Part shown: one piece after another, positions 54,254-63,180 of the stretch
Numbering within the stretch: position 1 is the first letter of the stretch
How the letters are laid out: the number at the start of each line of letters is the position of its first letter
Assembly: GCF_003202285.1 (NCBI RefSeq)
Contig: NZ_MASW01000005.1
Span: forward strand, 124,001 to 188,000
Source of the DNA: Prauserella muralis
Lineage (GTDB): Bacteria; Actinomycetota; Actinomycetes; Mycobacteriales; Pseudonocardiaceae
Length of the DNA stretch: 64,000 nt
Reading direction: 5' to 3'
Notes under the pieces: model-generated
The model's database searches: none
What the model was told of the DNA's origin: nothing
Seen by the model: the letters and a program-made list of their open reading frames with translations, nothing else
Program-made: the position numbers and the translations under genes

Positions 54254-54280
54254 GCAAGCGCTTTCACGGAAAGCGCTTTC
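54254..54280. promoter_or_regulatory. Tandem LacI-type operators
   Basis: GAAAGCGCTTTC (54269-54280) is a perfect 12-bp palindrome, and GCAAGCGCTTTC (54254-54265) is a close copy 15 bp upstream. The central CG with AAGCGCTT flanks is typical of LacI-family operators. They lie 37 bp before the sugar dehydrogenase start. No LacI gene is in the window. Confidence 0.7.
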
Positions 54281-54317
54281 TCCTGCCGGCCGGAACTCTG
54301 ACTCAAGGGTGAGCGTG

Positions 54318-56378
54318 ATGTCGAAGCCGCGATGGTCCTTGCTCGTGATCGGCGCCCTGGTCGCGGCGCTGGTTCCCGGTGTCCAGGCGGCGGCCCGGGA
54401 CGACGGGCCGATCCTGGACCCGATCCCGCACGACCCGGTGACCTCCGGCCTGGGACTGACCGTGACGGAGTTCGCCCGGTTCCCCAAGTCCGAGCCGACG
54501 CCCGCGCCCACCGACCCCCGCCTGATGCGGCACGCCCGCATCAACCACCTCGGCGAACTGCCCGACGGCTCCGGGCGCACCTACGTTCCCGACCTCAACG
54601 GCTCGCTGTACCTGCTCGGCGCCGACCGCCGGCCCCGGGCCTACCTCGACGTCAAGGCCTCCTTCCCGGACTTCTTCTCCGGCAGGGGCCTGGGGCAGGG
54701 CTTCGGGTTCGTCACCTTCCACCCCGGGTTCGCGCGCAACGGGATCTTCTACACGGTGCACACCGAGTCCGGTGCCGCCCTCGCCACCCCGACGACCCAC
54801 CCGGGGCAGCCGGGCACCCGGTTCCACGGGGTCGTCACCGAATGGACCGCCGACGATCCCGCGGCCGACGTCTTCCACGGCAGCCGCAGAGAGGTGCTGC
54901 GGCTCGGCTTCGCGACGCAGATCCACGGCATCCAGCAGATCGGCTTCAACCCGACCGCACGCCCCGGCGACACCGACCACGGCCTGCTCTACGTCGCCGT
55001 CGGCGATGGCGGCCTCGGCGTGTCCAGCACCGAACCGCAGGAACTGTCCACACCGCACGGCAAGATCCTGCGCATCGACCCCGCGGGCGACGACGGGCCC
55101 ACCGGCAGCTACGGGATCCCGGCGGCCAACCCGTTCACGGACACCCCCGGCGCCCTCGGCGAGATCTTCGCCTACGGCATGCGCGATCCCCACCGGTTCA
55201 GCTGGGATCCGCAGGCGGGCAACCGGATGTTCCTCGCCCACATCGGCCAGCACGCCATCGAGGCGGTCTACGAGGTCCGCTCCGGGGACAACCTCGGCTG
55301 GAGCGAGCGGGAGGGCACGTTCCGCTACGACCGTGCCGACCGCTGCCGCCTGTACCCGCTGCCCGCCGACGACGAACAGTACGGCTACGTCTATCCCGTG
55401 GCGCAGTACGACCACAACCCGCCCGCGGGCTGGAACTGCGACGGCGACGTGGGCCGCGCCATCAGCGGTGGCTTCGTCTACCGGGGCGAGGCGGTGCCGC
55501 AGCTGCGCGGCAAGTACCTGTTCGCCGACCTGGTGGACGGCCGCGTGTTCTACACCGAGGCGGCACGGATGCGCCGCGGCGCCGAGCCCGCGACCATCCA
55601 CACGCTCAAGATCTACGACCAGGACACCCAGCGCTGGACGAGCACGGCCGAACTGGCCGGGGACAGCCGAGTCGACCTGCGCCTCGGCCGCGACGCCGAG
55701 GGCGAGCTCTACCTGCTGTCGAAGGCCAACGGCACGGTCTGGAAGATCACCGGCACCAGGCCCTTCGCCGGGTGCAGGCCCTCCGGCGCGACGGTCGGCG
55801 ACGTCACCGCGGCGACGGACTGGGCACCGGTCACCCCGGCCAAGTGGCGTTTCCCCGGGCGGGAGGTCGTCCTCGCCGAGGCGGGCACGCCCCGGCCGGG
55901 GCCCCGCAGGCCCTTCGAGTACGCGGTGCTCACCACCGGCCCGGAGTACACCTCCGTGCGCGTGGACGCCGAGGTGCGCCTCGACACGCCGGTGGAGGTC
56001 AGCAACCGCGACGTGGTGCTCGTGTTCGGCCACCAGTCCGACACGCGGTTCTACTACGCACACCTGTCGAGCGACAACACGATCTACCCCCACAACGGGA
56101 TCTTCGTGGTGGACGACGCCGACCGGCTGCGCATCGACGACCAGTGGGACGCCCGCCGTTCACGCGGCGCCGCCCCGGCCGTGAGCGACACCCAATGGCA
56201 CCACGCGCGCGTCACGCACTGCGCCGCCACCGGCGAGATCGCCGTCTACGTCGACGACATGCGGCATCCGTTGATGACCGCCGTCGACAGGACGCTGTCG
56301 GCGGGGCGGGTCGGCTTCGGCTCGTTCGACAACATCGGCAGCCTGCGCGAGCTCACCGTGACCGGCGGCGTCGCGTAG
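54318..56378 (+). CDS. Secreted PQQ-type sugar dehydrogenase with C-terminal LamG/DUF1080-like domain
   Basis: This 686-aa protein has an N-terminal signal peptide (WSLLVIGALVAALVPGVQAAA). Residues about 45-490 form a six-bladed propeller of the soluble glucose/sorbosone dehydrogenase family: GFGFVTFHPGFARNGIFYTVHTES, GIQQIGFNPTARPGDTDHGLLYVAVGDGG, GKILRIDPAG, YGMRDPHRFSWDPQ, GGFVYRGEAVPQLRGKYLFADLVDGRV. Residues 500-686 are a jelly-roll domain that could bind a polysaccharide. Cofactor PQQ is family knowledge and not seen directly. Double LacI-type operators upstream suggest sugar control. Confidence 0.87.
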   Translation: MSKPRWSLLVIGALVAALVPGVQAAARDDGPILDPIPHDPVTSGLGLTVTEFARFPKSEPTPAPTDPRLMRHARINHLGELPDGSGRTYVPDLNGSLYLLGADRRPRAYLDVKASFPDFFSGRGLGQGFGFVTFHPGFARNGIFYTVHTESGAALATPTTHPGQPGTRFHGVVTEWTADDPAADVFHGSRREVLRLGFATQIHGIQQIGFNPTARPGDTDHGLLYVAVGDGGLGVSSTEPQELSTPHGKILRIDPAGDDGPTGSYGIPAANPFTDTPGALGEIFAYGMRDPHRFSWDPQAGNRMFLAHIGQHAIEAVYEVRSGDNLGWSEREGTFRYDRADRCRLYPLPADDEQYGYVYPVAQYDHNPPAGWNCDGDVGRAISGGFVYRGEAVPQLRGKYLFADLVDGRVFYTEAARMRRGAEPATIHTLKIYDQDTQRWTSTAELAGDSRVDLRLGRDAEGELYLLSKANGTVWKITGTRPFAGCRPSGATVGDVTAATDWAPVTPAKWRFPGREVVLAEAGTPRPGPRRPFEYAVLTTGPEYTSVRVDAEVRLDTPVEVSNRDVVLVFGHQSDTRFYYAHLSSDNTIYPHNGIFVVDDADRLRIDDQWDARRSRGAAPAVSDTQWHHARVTHCAATGEIAVYVDDMRHPLMTAVDRTLSAGRVGFGSFDNIGSLRELTVTGGVA

Positions 56379-56381
56379 GGC

Positions 56382-57671
56382 TCAGCGGCCGCAGGCGAAG
56401 CCCGCCCAGTCCTGCGGCGGGACGCCGAGCCGGACGCGCTCCAGGTCCGCCAGGATCTCCTCCAGCGCGCCCGGCTCGGCCAGGTAGCCGAGCACGGCGC
56501 GGTGGAACGCGTTCGTCATGGCGGGCGGCATCAGGTCGCTGGCGTCGTAGCAGAGCACGTCGGCCGTGGTGAGGATCCTGGCGACGGACCGGCTCACGCG
56601 GTCGGTCTGCGCGGCGGCCGACACCGCCCTGTTGACGGTGAACACCGCGCCCTGCTCGGCCCGTGGCCAGAGCCGCTGGGCGTCGTCGGAGGCGAGGAAG
56701 CGCATCAACTCTCTCGCCTGCGGCGTGCTCCGGAACATCGTGGCCAGGTCGGCCGACACCTCCCACGCCCGTGCGGTGCCCGCCGTGGGGCCGGGGGTGG
56801 GGAAGAACGCCAGCCGCGCGCCCGCCTTCCGGTAGTCGCTCACCACCGACGAGCCCTGGTGCTCGAGGAAGCAGCCCGGCGGGTCGGCGAACATCGTGTC
56901 GTTGGCCTCGGTGAAGTCGGTGAGCAGCGCACCACCGCGGCCGCCGTGCACGGCGCCCTCGGCGAGCACCAGCTCGCCCCACGCCTCCCACGCGGCGCGC
57001 ACCTCGGGCGCGGTCCAGGGCAGCTCACCGGCGGCCCAGCGCTGGTAGACCCGCGGGCCCGCCCTGCGCAGCAGGATGTCCTCGATCCAGTCGGTGCCGG
57101 GGAACCCGGACGCCGCCATGGCTCCCATGCCGAGGCACCACGGCGTCCGTCCCTCGGCGGCGTGGGTGCGCGTGAGGCGCACCAGCTGTGACCAGGTGGC
57201 GGGTGCCGGGCCCTGCAGCATCGCGGGGTTGTACCAGACCATGCCCTTGAGCGTCGCCTTCACCACCACCGCGTAGGGCCGTCCCGTGCCGGCCTGGGCC
57301 AGCTGCAGCCACTGTGGACTGTAGGAGCGGCGCAGCGTGTCCGCCAGCTCGGCCACATCGGACAGTGCGCCCTGCCGCTGGTAGTTCACCAGCTCGTTGG
57401 GACTGGGCAGCACCGCGACATCCGGTGGCGTCCCACCGCGCACGTCGACTGCGAGCACCGCGCTGAGCGAGCGGGTGCCGTGGTAGTCGTAGGCGATGCC
57501 CGTCTGGCGGCGGAACTGCTCCAGTATCTCCCGGAACGCCGCGCCCTCGGCACCCGTCCACGGCCCGATGATCGTCACCGCCCCCGCGGTGCCGCAGCCG
57601 GTCGTCAGCGTCGCCAGCGCGGCGAGCACCAGCAGCAGTGCCCGCCCCGGCCGCCTGCGTCCCGGTCTCAT
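56382..57671 (-). CDS. Family 1 extracellular solute-binding lipoprotein of the kinase operon
   Basis: This 429-aa lipoprotein has a lipobox in LLLVLAALATLTTGCGTAGA. The mature part is a large (cluster B/D, sugar-type) binding protein: VTIIGPWTGAEGAAFREILEQFRRQTGI, GTPPDVAVLPSPNELVNYQRQGAL, GMVWYNPAML, ADPPGCFLEHQGSSVVSDYRK. There are no ABC permease genes nearby. It is coupled by ATGA overlap to the membrane protein gene, so it may deliver ligand to that protein as GlnH does to GlnX, and not serve transport. It converges tail to tail with the dehydrogenase gene, with 3 bp between them. Confidence 0.87.
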   Translation of the reverse strand: MRPGRRRPGRALLLVLAALATLTTGCGTAGAVTIIGPWTGAEGAAFREILEQFRRQTGIAYDYHGTRSLSAVLAVDVRGGTPPDVAVLPSPNELVNYQRQGALSDVAELADTLRRSYSPQWLQLAQAGTGRPYAVVVKATLKGMVWYNPAMLQGPAPATWSQLVRLTRTHAAEGRTPWCLGMGAMAASGFPGTDWIEDILLRRAGPRVYQRWAAGELPWTAPEVRAAWEAWGELVLAEGAVHGGRGGALLTDFTEANDTMFADPPGCFLEHQGSSVVSDYRKAGARLAFFPTPGPTAGTARAWEVSADLATMFRSTPQARELMRFLASDDAQRLWPRAEQGAVFTVNRAVSAAAQTDRVSRSVARILTTADVLCYDASDLMPPAMTNAFHRAVLGYLAEPGALEEILADLERVRLGVPPQDWAGFACGR

Positions 57672-58825
57672 GTCAGGTGAAACCGGTACTCGTTGATCCG
57701 CGCCTGGAAGCCGGTCACCACCAGGGCGGCGAGGCCCGCCGAGCACAGCACGATCAGCCAGCGCAGCATCGACGGCCACAGTGCCGCGGCGAGGGCGCTG
57801 TCGGCCCGCTCGCCCGCGACGGTCAGGTCGTGCTCGGCCGCCGAGGCGCGCGGCGGAGCCGATCCGCTCGGTGTGGCGGCGAACTCGGCGACGGCCGGGC
57901 CGCAGCCGATGCTCCAGCACCGGCCGGTGACCAGTGCGGCGACGAGGCGCCGGTCGGCGGCGGTCGAGGACTGGACCCGCTGCTGCCAGGCTCCGACGTC
58001 CTCCCGCAGCTGCACCGCCCCGGCCTGCGCCTGGGCCTGCGCGGGCAGCGTGAGCGCGGTGAGCGTGGCGACGGCGAGGAGCAACCCGGTCGCCGCCAGC
58101 AGATGCGGGTTCAGCGTGCGGCGGAAACGCCGGCGGAAGTACAGCTGCACGGCGACGAGCGCCGCGCCCAGCACGAGCACCGGCACCACCCACACCGCGA
58201 CCGTGGCCGGGTGCGTCCAGCCGGTGGCGAGCTGCCGGTCGAGCGCGTCCAGCTGCGCGGCGCGCAGCCTGCTCAGGTGCGCCAGCATGCCGTCGGAGCC
58301 GTGCAGCAGCTGCGCGGCGTACCAGACGTCGGTCGCGGCGGCCACCGACTCGTCGCCGGAGCGGTATCGCACGTCCGCCTGCGCCATCCAGCTCGTGTAG
58401 GACGCGAGCAGTCCCTGCACCAGCTGGAGCTCGCGGCGGCTCACGGGACCCGCCGCGTTGTGCTCGCCCGCCTGCGCGAGGCTCTGCCCGGCCACGCCGA
58501 GCTGGGTCTGCGCGAGCTCACCGGAGCCGCCCAGCCGTGCAGGGCCGTCGTCGAGCGCCAGCACCGCCGCCGTGTTGGCCCGCACCAGCGACTCGTAGGC
58601 GGAGGCGGAGCCGAGGATCGCGGGCACCGCCTGCGCCCGTGCCGTCTCGACGGTGTCGCGGACCCCGGTGAACGCGGCGAACGACGTCACCGCGACCAGG
58701 GCGACGCCGACGAGCAGCCAGCCGCGCAGCAGCCGCAGCCGCCGCCCGGTGGTGCTGCGGCCCTCACCCACCCGGACGGTGGCGAGCAGGGCGGTGCCGA
58801 GCTGCGCGGCGATTCCGTGCCTCAC
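57668..58825 (-). CDS. GlnX-like transmembrane sensor protein
   Basis: This 385-aa protein has four hydrophobic segments (about residues 33-52, 208-228, 243-263 and 353-373). Two extracytoplasmic loops lie between segments 1-2 (about 155 residues, helical) and 3-4 (about 90 residues). The overall plan resembles GlnX, the membrane partner of GlnH and PknG in mycobacteria and corynebacteria. GTG 58825 overlaps the kinase stop and its own stop overlaps the binding-protein start. It probably passes a ligand signal to the kinase. Confidence 0.82.
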   Translation of the reverse strand: MRHGIAAQLGTALLATVRVGEGRSTTGRRLRLLRGWLLVGVALVAVTSFAAFTGVRDTVETARAQAVPAILGSASAYESLVRANTAAVLALDDGPARLGGSGELAQTQLGVAGQSLAQAGEHNAAGPVSRRELQLVQGLLASYTSWMAQADVRYRSGDESVAAATDVWYAAQLLHGSDGMLAHLSRLRAAQLDALDRQLATGWTHPATVAVWVVPVLVLGAALVAVQLYFRRRFRRTLNPHLLAATGLLLAVATLTALTLPAQAQAQAGAVQLREDVGAWQQRVQSSTAADRRLVAALVTGRCWSIGCGPAVAEFAATPSGSAPPRASAAEHDLTVAGERADSALAAALWPSMLRWLIVLCSAGLAALVVTGFQARINEYRFHLT

Positions 58826-60888
58826 AACCGCGTCCTCGGCCGTACCGCGTGGGCGAGGTCGATCAGCACCCCGTGGCTGTCCGGGTCGCGCGCCTGCCGG
58901 GTCAGGGCGTGGAACGACTGCTCGAGCAGCAGCCGCAGCCTGCGTTCGCGCTGCTGCTGCCGCAGCTGCCCAGCCTTCTCCAGCGCCACCTCCCGTACCT
59001 CGGTGGTCAGCCGGTCGCGGGTGGGGCCCCAGCCGGGGGTCTCCTCGTCGTCGAGCGACAAGGTCGGCAGGCGGTCGAACGCCTGGCGCAGGTCCTCGAC
59101 CGACGGCAGGCCCGCGGGCAGCCGCCCGGCGAGCACGCGCACCGCCGCGATCCGGGCCGCCGCGGCGTGCAGGGACACATCGGGGACCTGGTCGAGCGCG
59201 GCCACCGCGCCGGGCCGGTCACCCTCGGCCAGCCGCAGCCGGGCGAGCCCGAACGCGGCACCTGCCTGGCTCCGGTCGCGCAGCCACACCGCGCGGTAGA
59301 ACTCGGCTGCCTCGGTGGCCCTGCCCTGGTACTCGGCGCAGTAGCCGAGGGCGAGCTTCGGTGCCGCCTCGCCGGGCAGCGCCCGGTAGACGCGGTCGAA
59401 GCAGGCCTCGGCGGCGGTGGGCCCGGTGGCGGCGAGGGACACCAGGCCGCGGTGCCAGGCCAGGCGCCAGTCGTGCTCGGCGGCGTCACCGAGCGCGGCC
59501 TCCGCCTCGGCGAGGCAGGTCCACGCGCGGGCGGGGTCGGCGAGGTCGAGGTGGGCGCGGCAGCGGGTGAGCGAAAGCTCCGCCGACTGCCAGGGCACGC
59601 CGGAGAGCTGGCCGAGGAGCCTGCGGGCGTCGGGTGAGCGCAGGTCGGCGAGGAAGGCGGCGGCGACGTCGGCCTGGTCGATCCGGGGCGGGGGCAGCAG
59701 CACGGCGGCCGCGGCGGGGGAGGGCAGCCCCGGGGCGAGCAGGGGCGGTCGGTACTGGCGGGCGGGCCGGGCGGTCCACCGGTCGAGAGCGGGCACGGTG
59801 CCGAGCCCGGCGTCGAGCAGTGCGGTCGTCTCGGCGAACACGGCCGACGGCGCGGGGCGCGCTTCGCCGTCGCGCAGCGACTGGATCTCGCGCAGCACGC
59901 CGTCGAGCGTGGCGGCCATGTCGGCGGCGGAGGCGAAGCGCTGCGGGAACGCGGCGGTGGCGCGGTCGAGCGCGTGCCGCAGCGAACGCACCCCGAAGCC
60001 CGTGCCGCCGTCGCCGGGGCGGGCCGCGGCGTCGGCACTGGCGTCGAGCAGCTCGGTCAGCGTCCTGCCGAGGGTGTGCAGGTCCGCGCGGACGGTGACG
60101 CCGTGGTCGCGCAGCTCGTCCTCGCCGACCTGGTAGCGGCGGGTGAAGGCCAGCGGTGTGCTGTCGTCGCCGACCCTGCGGGTGGCGCCCAGATCGATGA
60201 GCGTGACGCGGTGGCCGCCGTGGATGACGTTGTCCGGCTTCAGGTCGCAGTAGAGCAGGCCCTGGCCGTGCAGGTAGTGCAGTGCGTCGAGCAGCTCCTG
60301 CGCGTAGCCGATGACGTGCTCGGCCCGCAGCGGCTCGCCGAACACCTCCTCGCCCGCGGCGAGCCTGCGCAGCAGCTCCCGCAGGGACAACCCGGCGACG
60401 TACTCCATGACGAGGTAGCCGCGGGACTGGCCGGTGTACGGGTCGGCATGGCGGACGTTGCCGAAGATGCGCACGATGTTCGGGTGGTGCAGGGCGGTCA
60501 GCACGCGGCGCTCGGCGTCGGCGAGCCGCGTGTCGGCCGGGTCGATCATGCCCTTGACGGCGACGTGCATGCCGTCCAGTTCCAGGTCCCTGGCCAGATA
60601 CACCCAGCCGAGGCCCCCGTGTGCCAGGCAGCCGAGCACCTCGTACTTGCCGCCGAGGACGTCGCCGGGCCGCAGGGCGGGCTCCGGATCGGACGGCTGC
60701 GGGGTGACCGGCTCGCGCGGCGCGGGCACCTCCACGAACGGCAGCCGCACCTCGGCCTGCTCCGACCACGGCAGCCTCGGCACGCCGAGCAGCTCGCCGC
60801 CGAGTGCCTCGGTGGGGGCGTCGCCGCGTGCGGACGAGCCCGCGGCGGGCGTCGTCGGGTCCGGGGTCGTCGCCTCGCTGCGCGGCAT
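58822..60888 (-). CDS. PknG-like serine/threonine protein kinase with TPR domain, lacking rubredoxin motif
   Basis: This 688-aa protein has a disordered N-terminus (1-75) with no CxxCG pairs, although PknG normally carries a rubredoxin domain there. The kinase domain (about 81-330) has glycine loop AHGGLGWVYLARD, Lys112 (VAVK), a non-RD catalytic loop YCDLKPDN with Asp215, and DLG (Asp232) instead of DFG, all PknG-like. From about residue 450 TPR-type helices follow (WRLAWHRGLVSLAATGPTAAEACFDRVYRALPGEAAPKLALGYCAEYQGRATEAAEFYRAVW). Substrates may be FHA proteins such as GarA/OdhI, by family analogy. Confidence 0.9.
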   Translation of the reverse strand: MPRSEATTPDPTTPAAGSSARGDAPTEALGGELLGVPRLPWSEQAEVRLPFVEVPAPREPVTPQPSDPEPALRPGDVLGGKYEVLGCLAHGGLGWVYLARDLELDGMHVAVKGMIDPADTRLADAERRVLTALHHPNIVRIFGNVRHADPYTGQSRGYLVMEYVAGLSLRELLRRLAAGEEVFGEPLRAEHVIGYAQELLDALHYLHGQGLLYCDLKPDNVIHGGHRVTLIDLGATRRVGDDSTPLAFTRRYQVGEDELRDHGVTVRADLHTLGRTLTELLDASADAAARPGDGGTGFGVRSLRHALDRATAAFPQRFASAADMAATLDGVLREIQSLRDGEARPAPSAVFAETTALLDAGLGTVPALDRWTARPARQYRPPLLAPGLPSPAAAAVLLPPPRIDQADVAAAFLADLRSPDARRLLGQLSGVPWQSAELSLTRCRAHLDLADPARAWTCLAEAEAALGDAAEHDWRLAWHRGLVSLAATGPTAAEACFDRVYRALPGEAAPKLALGYCAEYQGRATEAAEFYRAVWLRDRSQAGAAFGLARLRLAEGDRPGAVAALDQVPDVSLHAAAARIAAVRVLAGRLPAGLPSVEDLRQAFDRLPTLSLDDEETPGWGPTRDRLTTEVREVALEKAGQLRQQQRERRLRLLLEQSFHALTRQARDPDSHGVLIDLAHAVRPRTRL

Positions 60889-60965
60889 GTCGATCGACCC
60901 TACCGAACCGGGGCGGGGCGCAGGGCCGCTTCCCGGCGATCGGGGCCCGGGTGTCCCGGCGCTGG

Positions 60966-60981
60966 AGGGCCGAAAGGCCCT
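60966..60981. promoter_or_regulatory. DosR/DevR-like box upstream of DUF1876 gene
   Basis: AGGGCCGAAAGGCCCT is a palindrome (6-bp arms, GAAA centre) 57 bp before the DUF1876 start. Close relatives occur at 63079-63094 and 63910-63925, upstream of the HPF and phosphoribosyltransferase genes. A terminator for something upstream is unlikely because the kinase reads away from it. Confidence 0.6.
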
Positions 60982-61038
60982 TCGGTAACCGGGCAACCAC
61001 CGCGATTCTGACCGTGGCACATCACGAAGGAGGCCACG

Positions 61039-61317
61039 ATGACGCACCCGGCTCACACCACCACCTGGCACGTCGAGATCTACATCGACGAGCACGAGGA
61101 CAAGACCAGGGCGGAGGCGCGGTTGCACACCAGCGCGGACACCCACCTCACCGGGCGGGGCCTCGCCCGGCGCAACCCGCGCGACACCGACGTGCCCGAA
61201 ATCGGCGACGAGCTCGCCGTCGCCCGTGCGCTGGCCGACCTGGCGCACCAGCTCATCGAGGCGACGGCGGGCGACATCGAGGCGGTCACGCACAAGCCGG
61301 CTCACCTCACGAGCTGA
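61039..61317 (+). CDS. DUF1876 small protein (Rv1738/Rv2632c family)
   Basis: This 92-aa protein has the DUF1876 pattern: [22 protein letters not shown], a Gly/Arg-rich loop, then [31 protein letters not shown]. Relatives Rv1738 and Rv2632c of M. tuberculosis belong to the dormancy response, and Rv1738 resembles ribosome hibernation factors. ATG 61039 follows AAGGAGG. A DosR-like box lies upstream, and the next gene starts 2 nt after the stop. Confidence 0.92.
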   Translation: MTHPAHTTTWHVEIYIDEHEDKTRAEARLHTSADTHLTGRGLARRNPRDTDVPEIGDELAVARALADLAHQLIEATAGDIEAVTHKPAHLTS

Positions 61318-61319
61318 CC

Positions 61320-62255
61320 GTGGCCACCCGTCGCGTCCGGCTCGCACTCGTCGCCGGGACCGTCCTTGCGGTCGTGGCGGTGCTCGTCGCCGTGCTGTTG
61401 TTGTTCGGAGAAGACGACTCCCCGCGGACGCCGCCCGCGGCGCCGCGCGGCCGGGCGGCGCTGGGTCTCGCGGTGAAGATCGACAACGTCGACCTGGCGC
61501 GTCCGCAGACCGGGCTCGCCTCGGCGGACGTGGTGTACGTCGAGCCGGTCGAGGGCGGGCTGACGCGACTGGTCGCGGTGTACTCGGCCCCGCCCGCCGT
61601 CGCCGGGCCGGTGCGCAGCGCCCGCGAGACCGATGTGGAGCTGCTCGCCCAGTACGGGCGGCCGGCCCTGGCCTTCTCCGGTGAGGCGCCACAGCTGCGC
61701 GGGCTGCTCGATCGCTCGCCACTCGTGCTCGCCTCACCGCAGGAGGCGCCGTCGGCGTACTTCAGGGACGCCGCGCGGGGAGCTCCGCACAACCTGTACG
61801 TGCGTCCGGGCCGGCTGCCCCGCGGCGAGGGAAAGCCGGTCTCCGACGTGCTGGCGTTCGGCCCCGCTCCCGCCCGGGGCACCCCTCGCGACTCGTACGA
61901 GGTGCGGTATCCGGCGGCGGCGGTGCGGTTCGACTGGGACGGCGCGCGCTGGACGGTGACGATGAACGGGACGCCGTTACGCTCCACCGAGTCCGGGCGC
62001 CTCACCGCGGCGTCCGTGGTCGTGCAGCGGGTGGCGGTGCGTCCGGGGCGGGTCACCGACGCCGCCGGTTCGGCGTCCCCGGTCGCGCGGACGGTCGGCA
62101 GTGGCCAGGCCGTGGTGCTCCGCGACGGCACGCTCTACCCGGCCCGCTGGTCGCGGCCGCGGCCCGCCGACGGCACCCGCTTCACCACCGGCTCCGGAGC
62201 ATCGCTGCCGCTTGCCGGCGGGGTGGTGTGGGTGCTGCTCGTACCCGGTCGCTGA
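61320..62255 (+). CDS. DUF3048 (YerB-like) membrane-anchored protein
   Basis: This 311-aa protein starts at GTG 61320 with one N-terminal membrane segment (VRLALVAGTVLAVVAVLVAVLLLF). The extracytoplasmic DUF3048 domain follows: GLAVKIDNVDLARPQTGLASADVVYVEPVEGGLTRLVAVYSAPP, VGPVRSARETDVELLAQYGRPALAFSG, and a C-terminal half with VRFDWDGARWTVTMNGTP and SGQAVVLRDGTLYPARWSRP. YerB-type proteins are cell-surface proteins of unknown function. It is co-transcribed with the DUF1876 gene. Confidence 0.88.
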   Translation: MATRRVRLALVAGTVLAVVAVLVAVLLLFGEDDSPRTPPAAPRGRAALGLAVKIDNVDLARPQTGLASADVVYVEPVEGGLTRLVAVYSAPPAVAGPVRSARETDVELLAQYGRPALAFSGEAPQLRGLLDRSPLVLASPQEAPSAYFRDAARGAPHNLYVRPGRLPRGEGKPVSDVLAFGPAPARGTPRDSYEVRYPAAAVRFDWDGARWTVTMNGTPLRSTESGRLTAASVVVQRVAVRPGRVTDAAGSASPVARTVGSGQAVVLRDGTLYPARWSRPRPADGTRFTTGSGASLPLAGGVVWVLLVPGR

Positions 62256-62264
62256 CCCGCCGGC

Positions 62265-63026
62265 TCAGTGCGGCGCGATCTGGGCGTAGTGACCGTCGTA
62301 GCGGCGGTAGAGCACCGAGCCCCTGCCGGAGCCGGTGTCGGCGAAGAACGTGAACGGCAGGTCGGTCTCGTCGAGCCGCCGGGCCGCCTCGGCGGGCGTC
62401 AGCTCCGGCACGGGATGGACGTTGACGGTCAGCGGCACCGACTGCTCGCCCGCCGGCGGCGCCGGCGACGAGAGCCGGGCGAGCCGGTATCCGGTGGGGC
62501 CGACGCGGTACACCACGCTGTCCTCGCCGGTGCCGGCGTCGGTGAAGAGGTAGCAGTCGTAGTCCATCAGGTCCATGGTCAGCGCCGCCTGGTCCGGGTC
62601 GCACTCGGCGAGCCGGTACTCCTTGCGGCGCACGATCTCCCGCTGACCCGCGGGGCGCGCGAGCGGCAGCGGGCCTGCCGGGGCGACGCCCGTCCACGGG
62701 CGGGCCCTCCTCGGTCCGCTCAGCTGGGCCACCTGGTCGCGCAGCCGGGCACGAAGCTGCCCGGCCGCCTCGGTGAAGAACGCCGCCGCGACCTGCGCGC
62801 GCACGAAGCGGCCGTCGACCTCCAGGTTCGCCTGCGCCAGCGCCGGGACCGGTGCGCTGGGCCGGGTGAACGCGGTGAGCTTGACGCGGGCCGATCCCAG
62901 CCGGCCGGGCAGTCGCCGCGCGAAGCCGGCCAGCTGCTTGCGCACGTACTCCCGCGCGCTGTCGAGCACCTCACCCCGGGTCTGCACCACAAGCCCGCAT
63001 GCCAGAGCCTGCCTGCGCATCCGCAT
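62265..63026 (-). CDS. hpf: Long ribosome-hibernation factor (HPF/RaiA family) with two C-terminal domains
   Basis: This 253-aa protein starts at ATG 63026 behind GGAAGGAAC. The N-terminal S30AE domain (about residues 10-100: VVQTRGEVLDSAREYVRKQLAGFARRLPGRLGSARVKLTAF) is divergent. Two tandem C-terminal dimerisation-type domains follow: VRRKEYRLAECDPDQAALTMDLMDYDCYLFTDAGTGEDSVVYRVGPTGYRLARL and PLTVNVHPVPELTPAEAARRLDETDLPFTFFADTGSGRGSVLYRRYDGHYAQI. Doubling of this domain is seen in dormancy-associated homologues. A DosR-like box lies upstream. It likely stabilises idle ribosomes in hypoxia or stationary phase. Confidence 0.88.
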   Translation of the reverse strand: MRMRRQALACGLVVQTRGEVLDSAREYVRKQLAGFARRLPGRLGSARVKLTAFTRPSAPVPALAQANLEVDGRFVRAQVAAAFFTEAAGQLRARLRDQVAQLSGPRRARPWTGVAPAGPLPLARPAGQREIVRRKEYRLAECDPDQAALTMDLMDYDCYLFTDAGTGEDSVVYRVGPTGYRLARLSSPAPPAGEQSVPLTVNVHPVPELTPAEAARRLDETDLPFTFFADTGSGRGSVLYRRYDGHYAQIAPH

Positions 63027-63078
63027 CGTTCCTTCCCTCGAACCGCGGTGGTCATCGCGACCACCGGCGACGGCGGAC

Positions 63079-63094
63079 AGGGCACAAGGTCCCC
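63079..63094. promoter_or_regulatory. DosR/DevR-like box upstream of hpf
   Basis: AGGGCACAAGGTCCCC matches 13 of 16 positions of the box at 63910-63925. It lies 53 bp before the hpf start. Confidence 0.55.
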
Positions 63095-63180
63095 GGCGGC
63101 CGCCGCGGACCCCGGCCGTGCCCGATTCTCCCAGTCCGGGCCCGCGTGCGGGCGACGGCGCGACGGCAGCGAGCCGGCGC

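Noticed and set aside
60966-60981. Intrinsic terminator in the kinase/DUF1876 gap
   Set aside because: The two flanking genes diverge, so no transcript ends here. The repeat also recurs before two other start codons.
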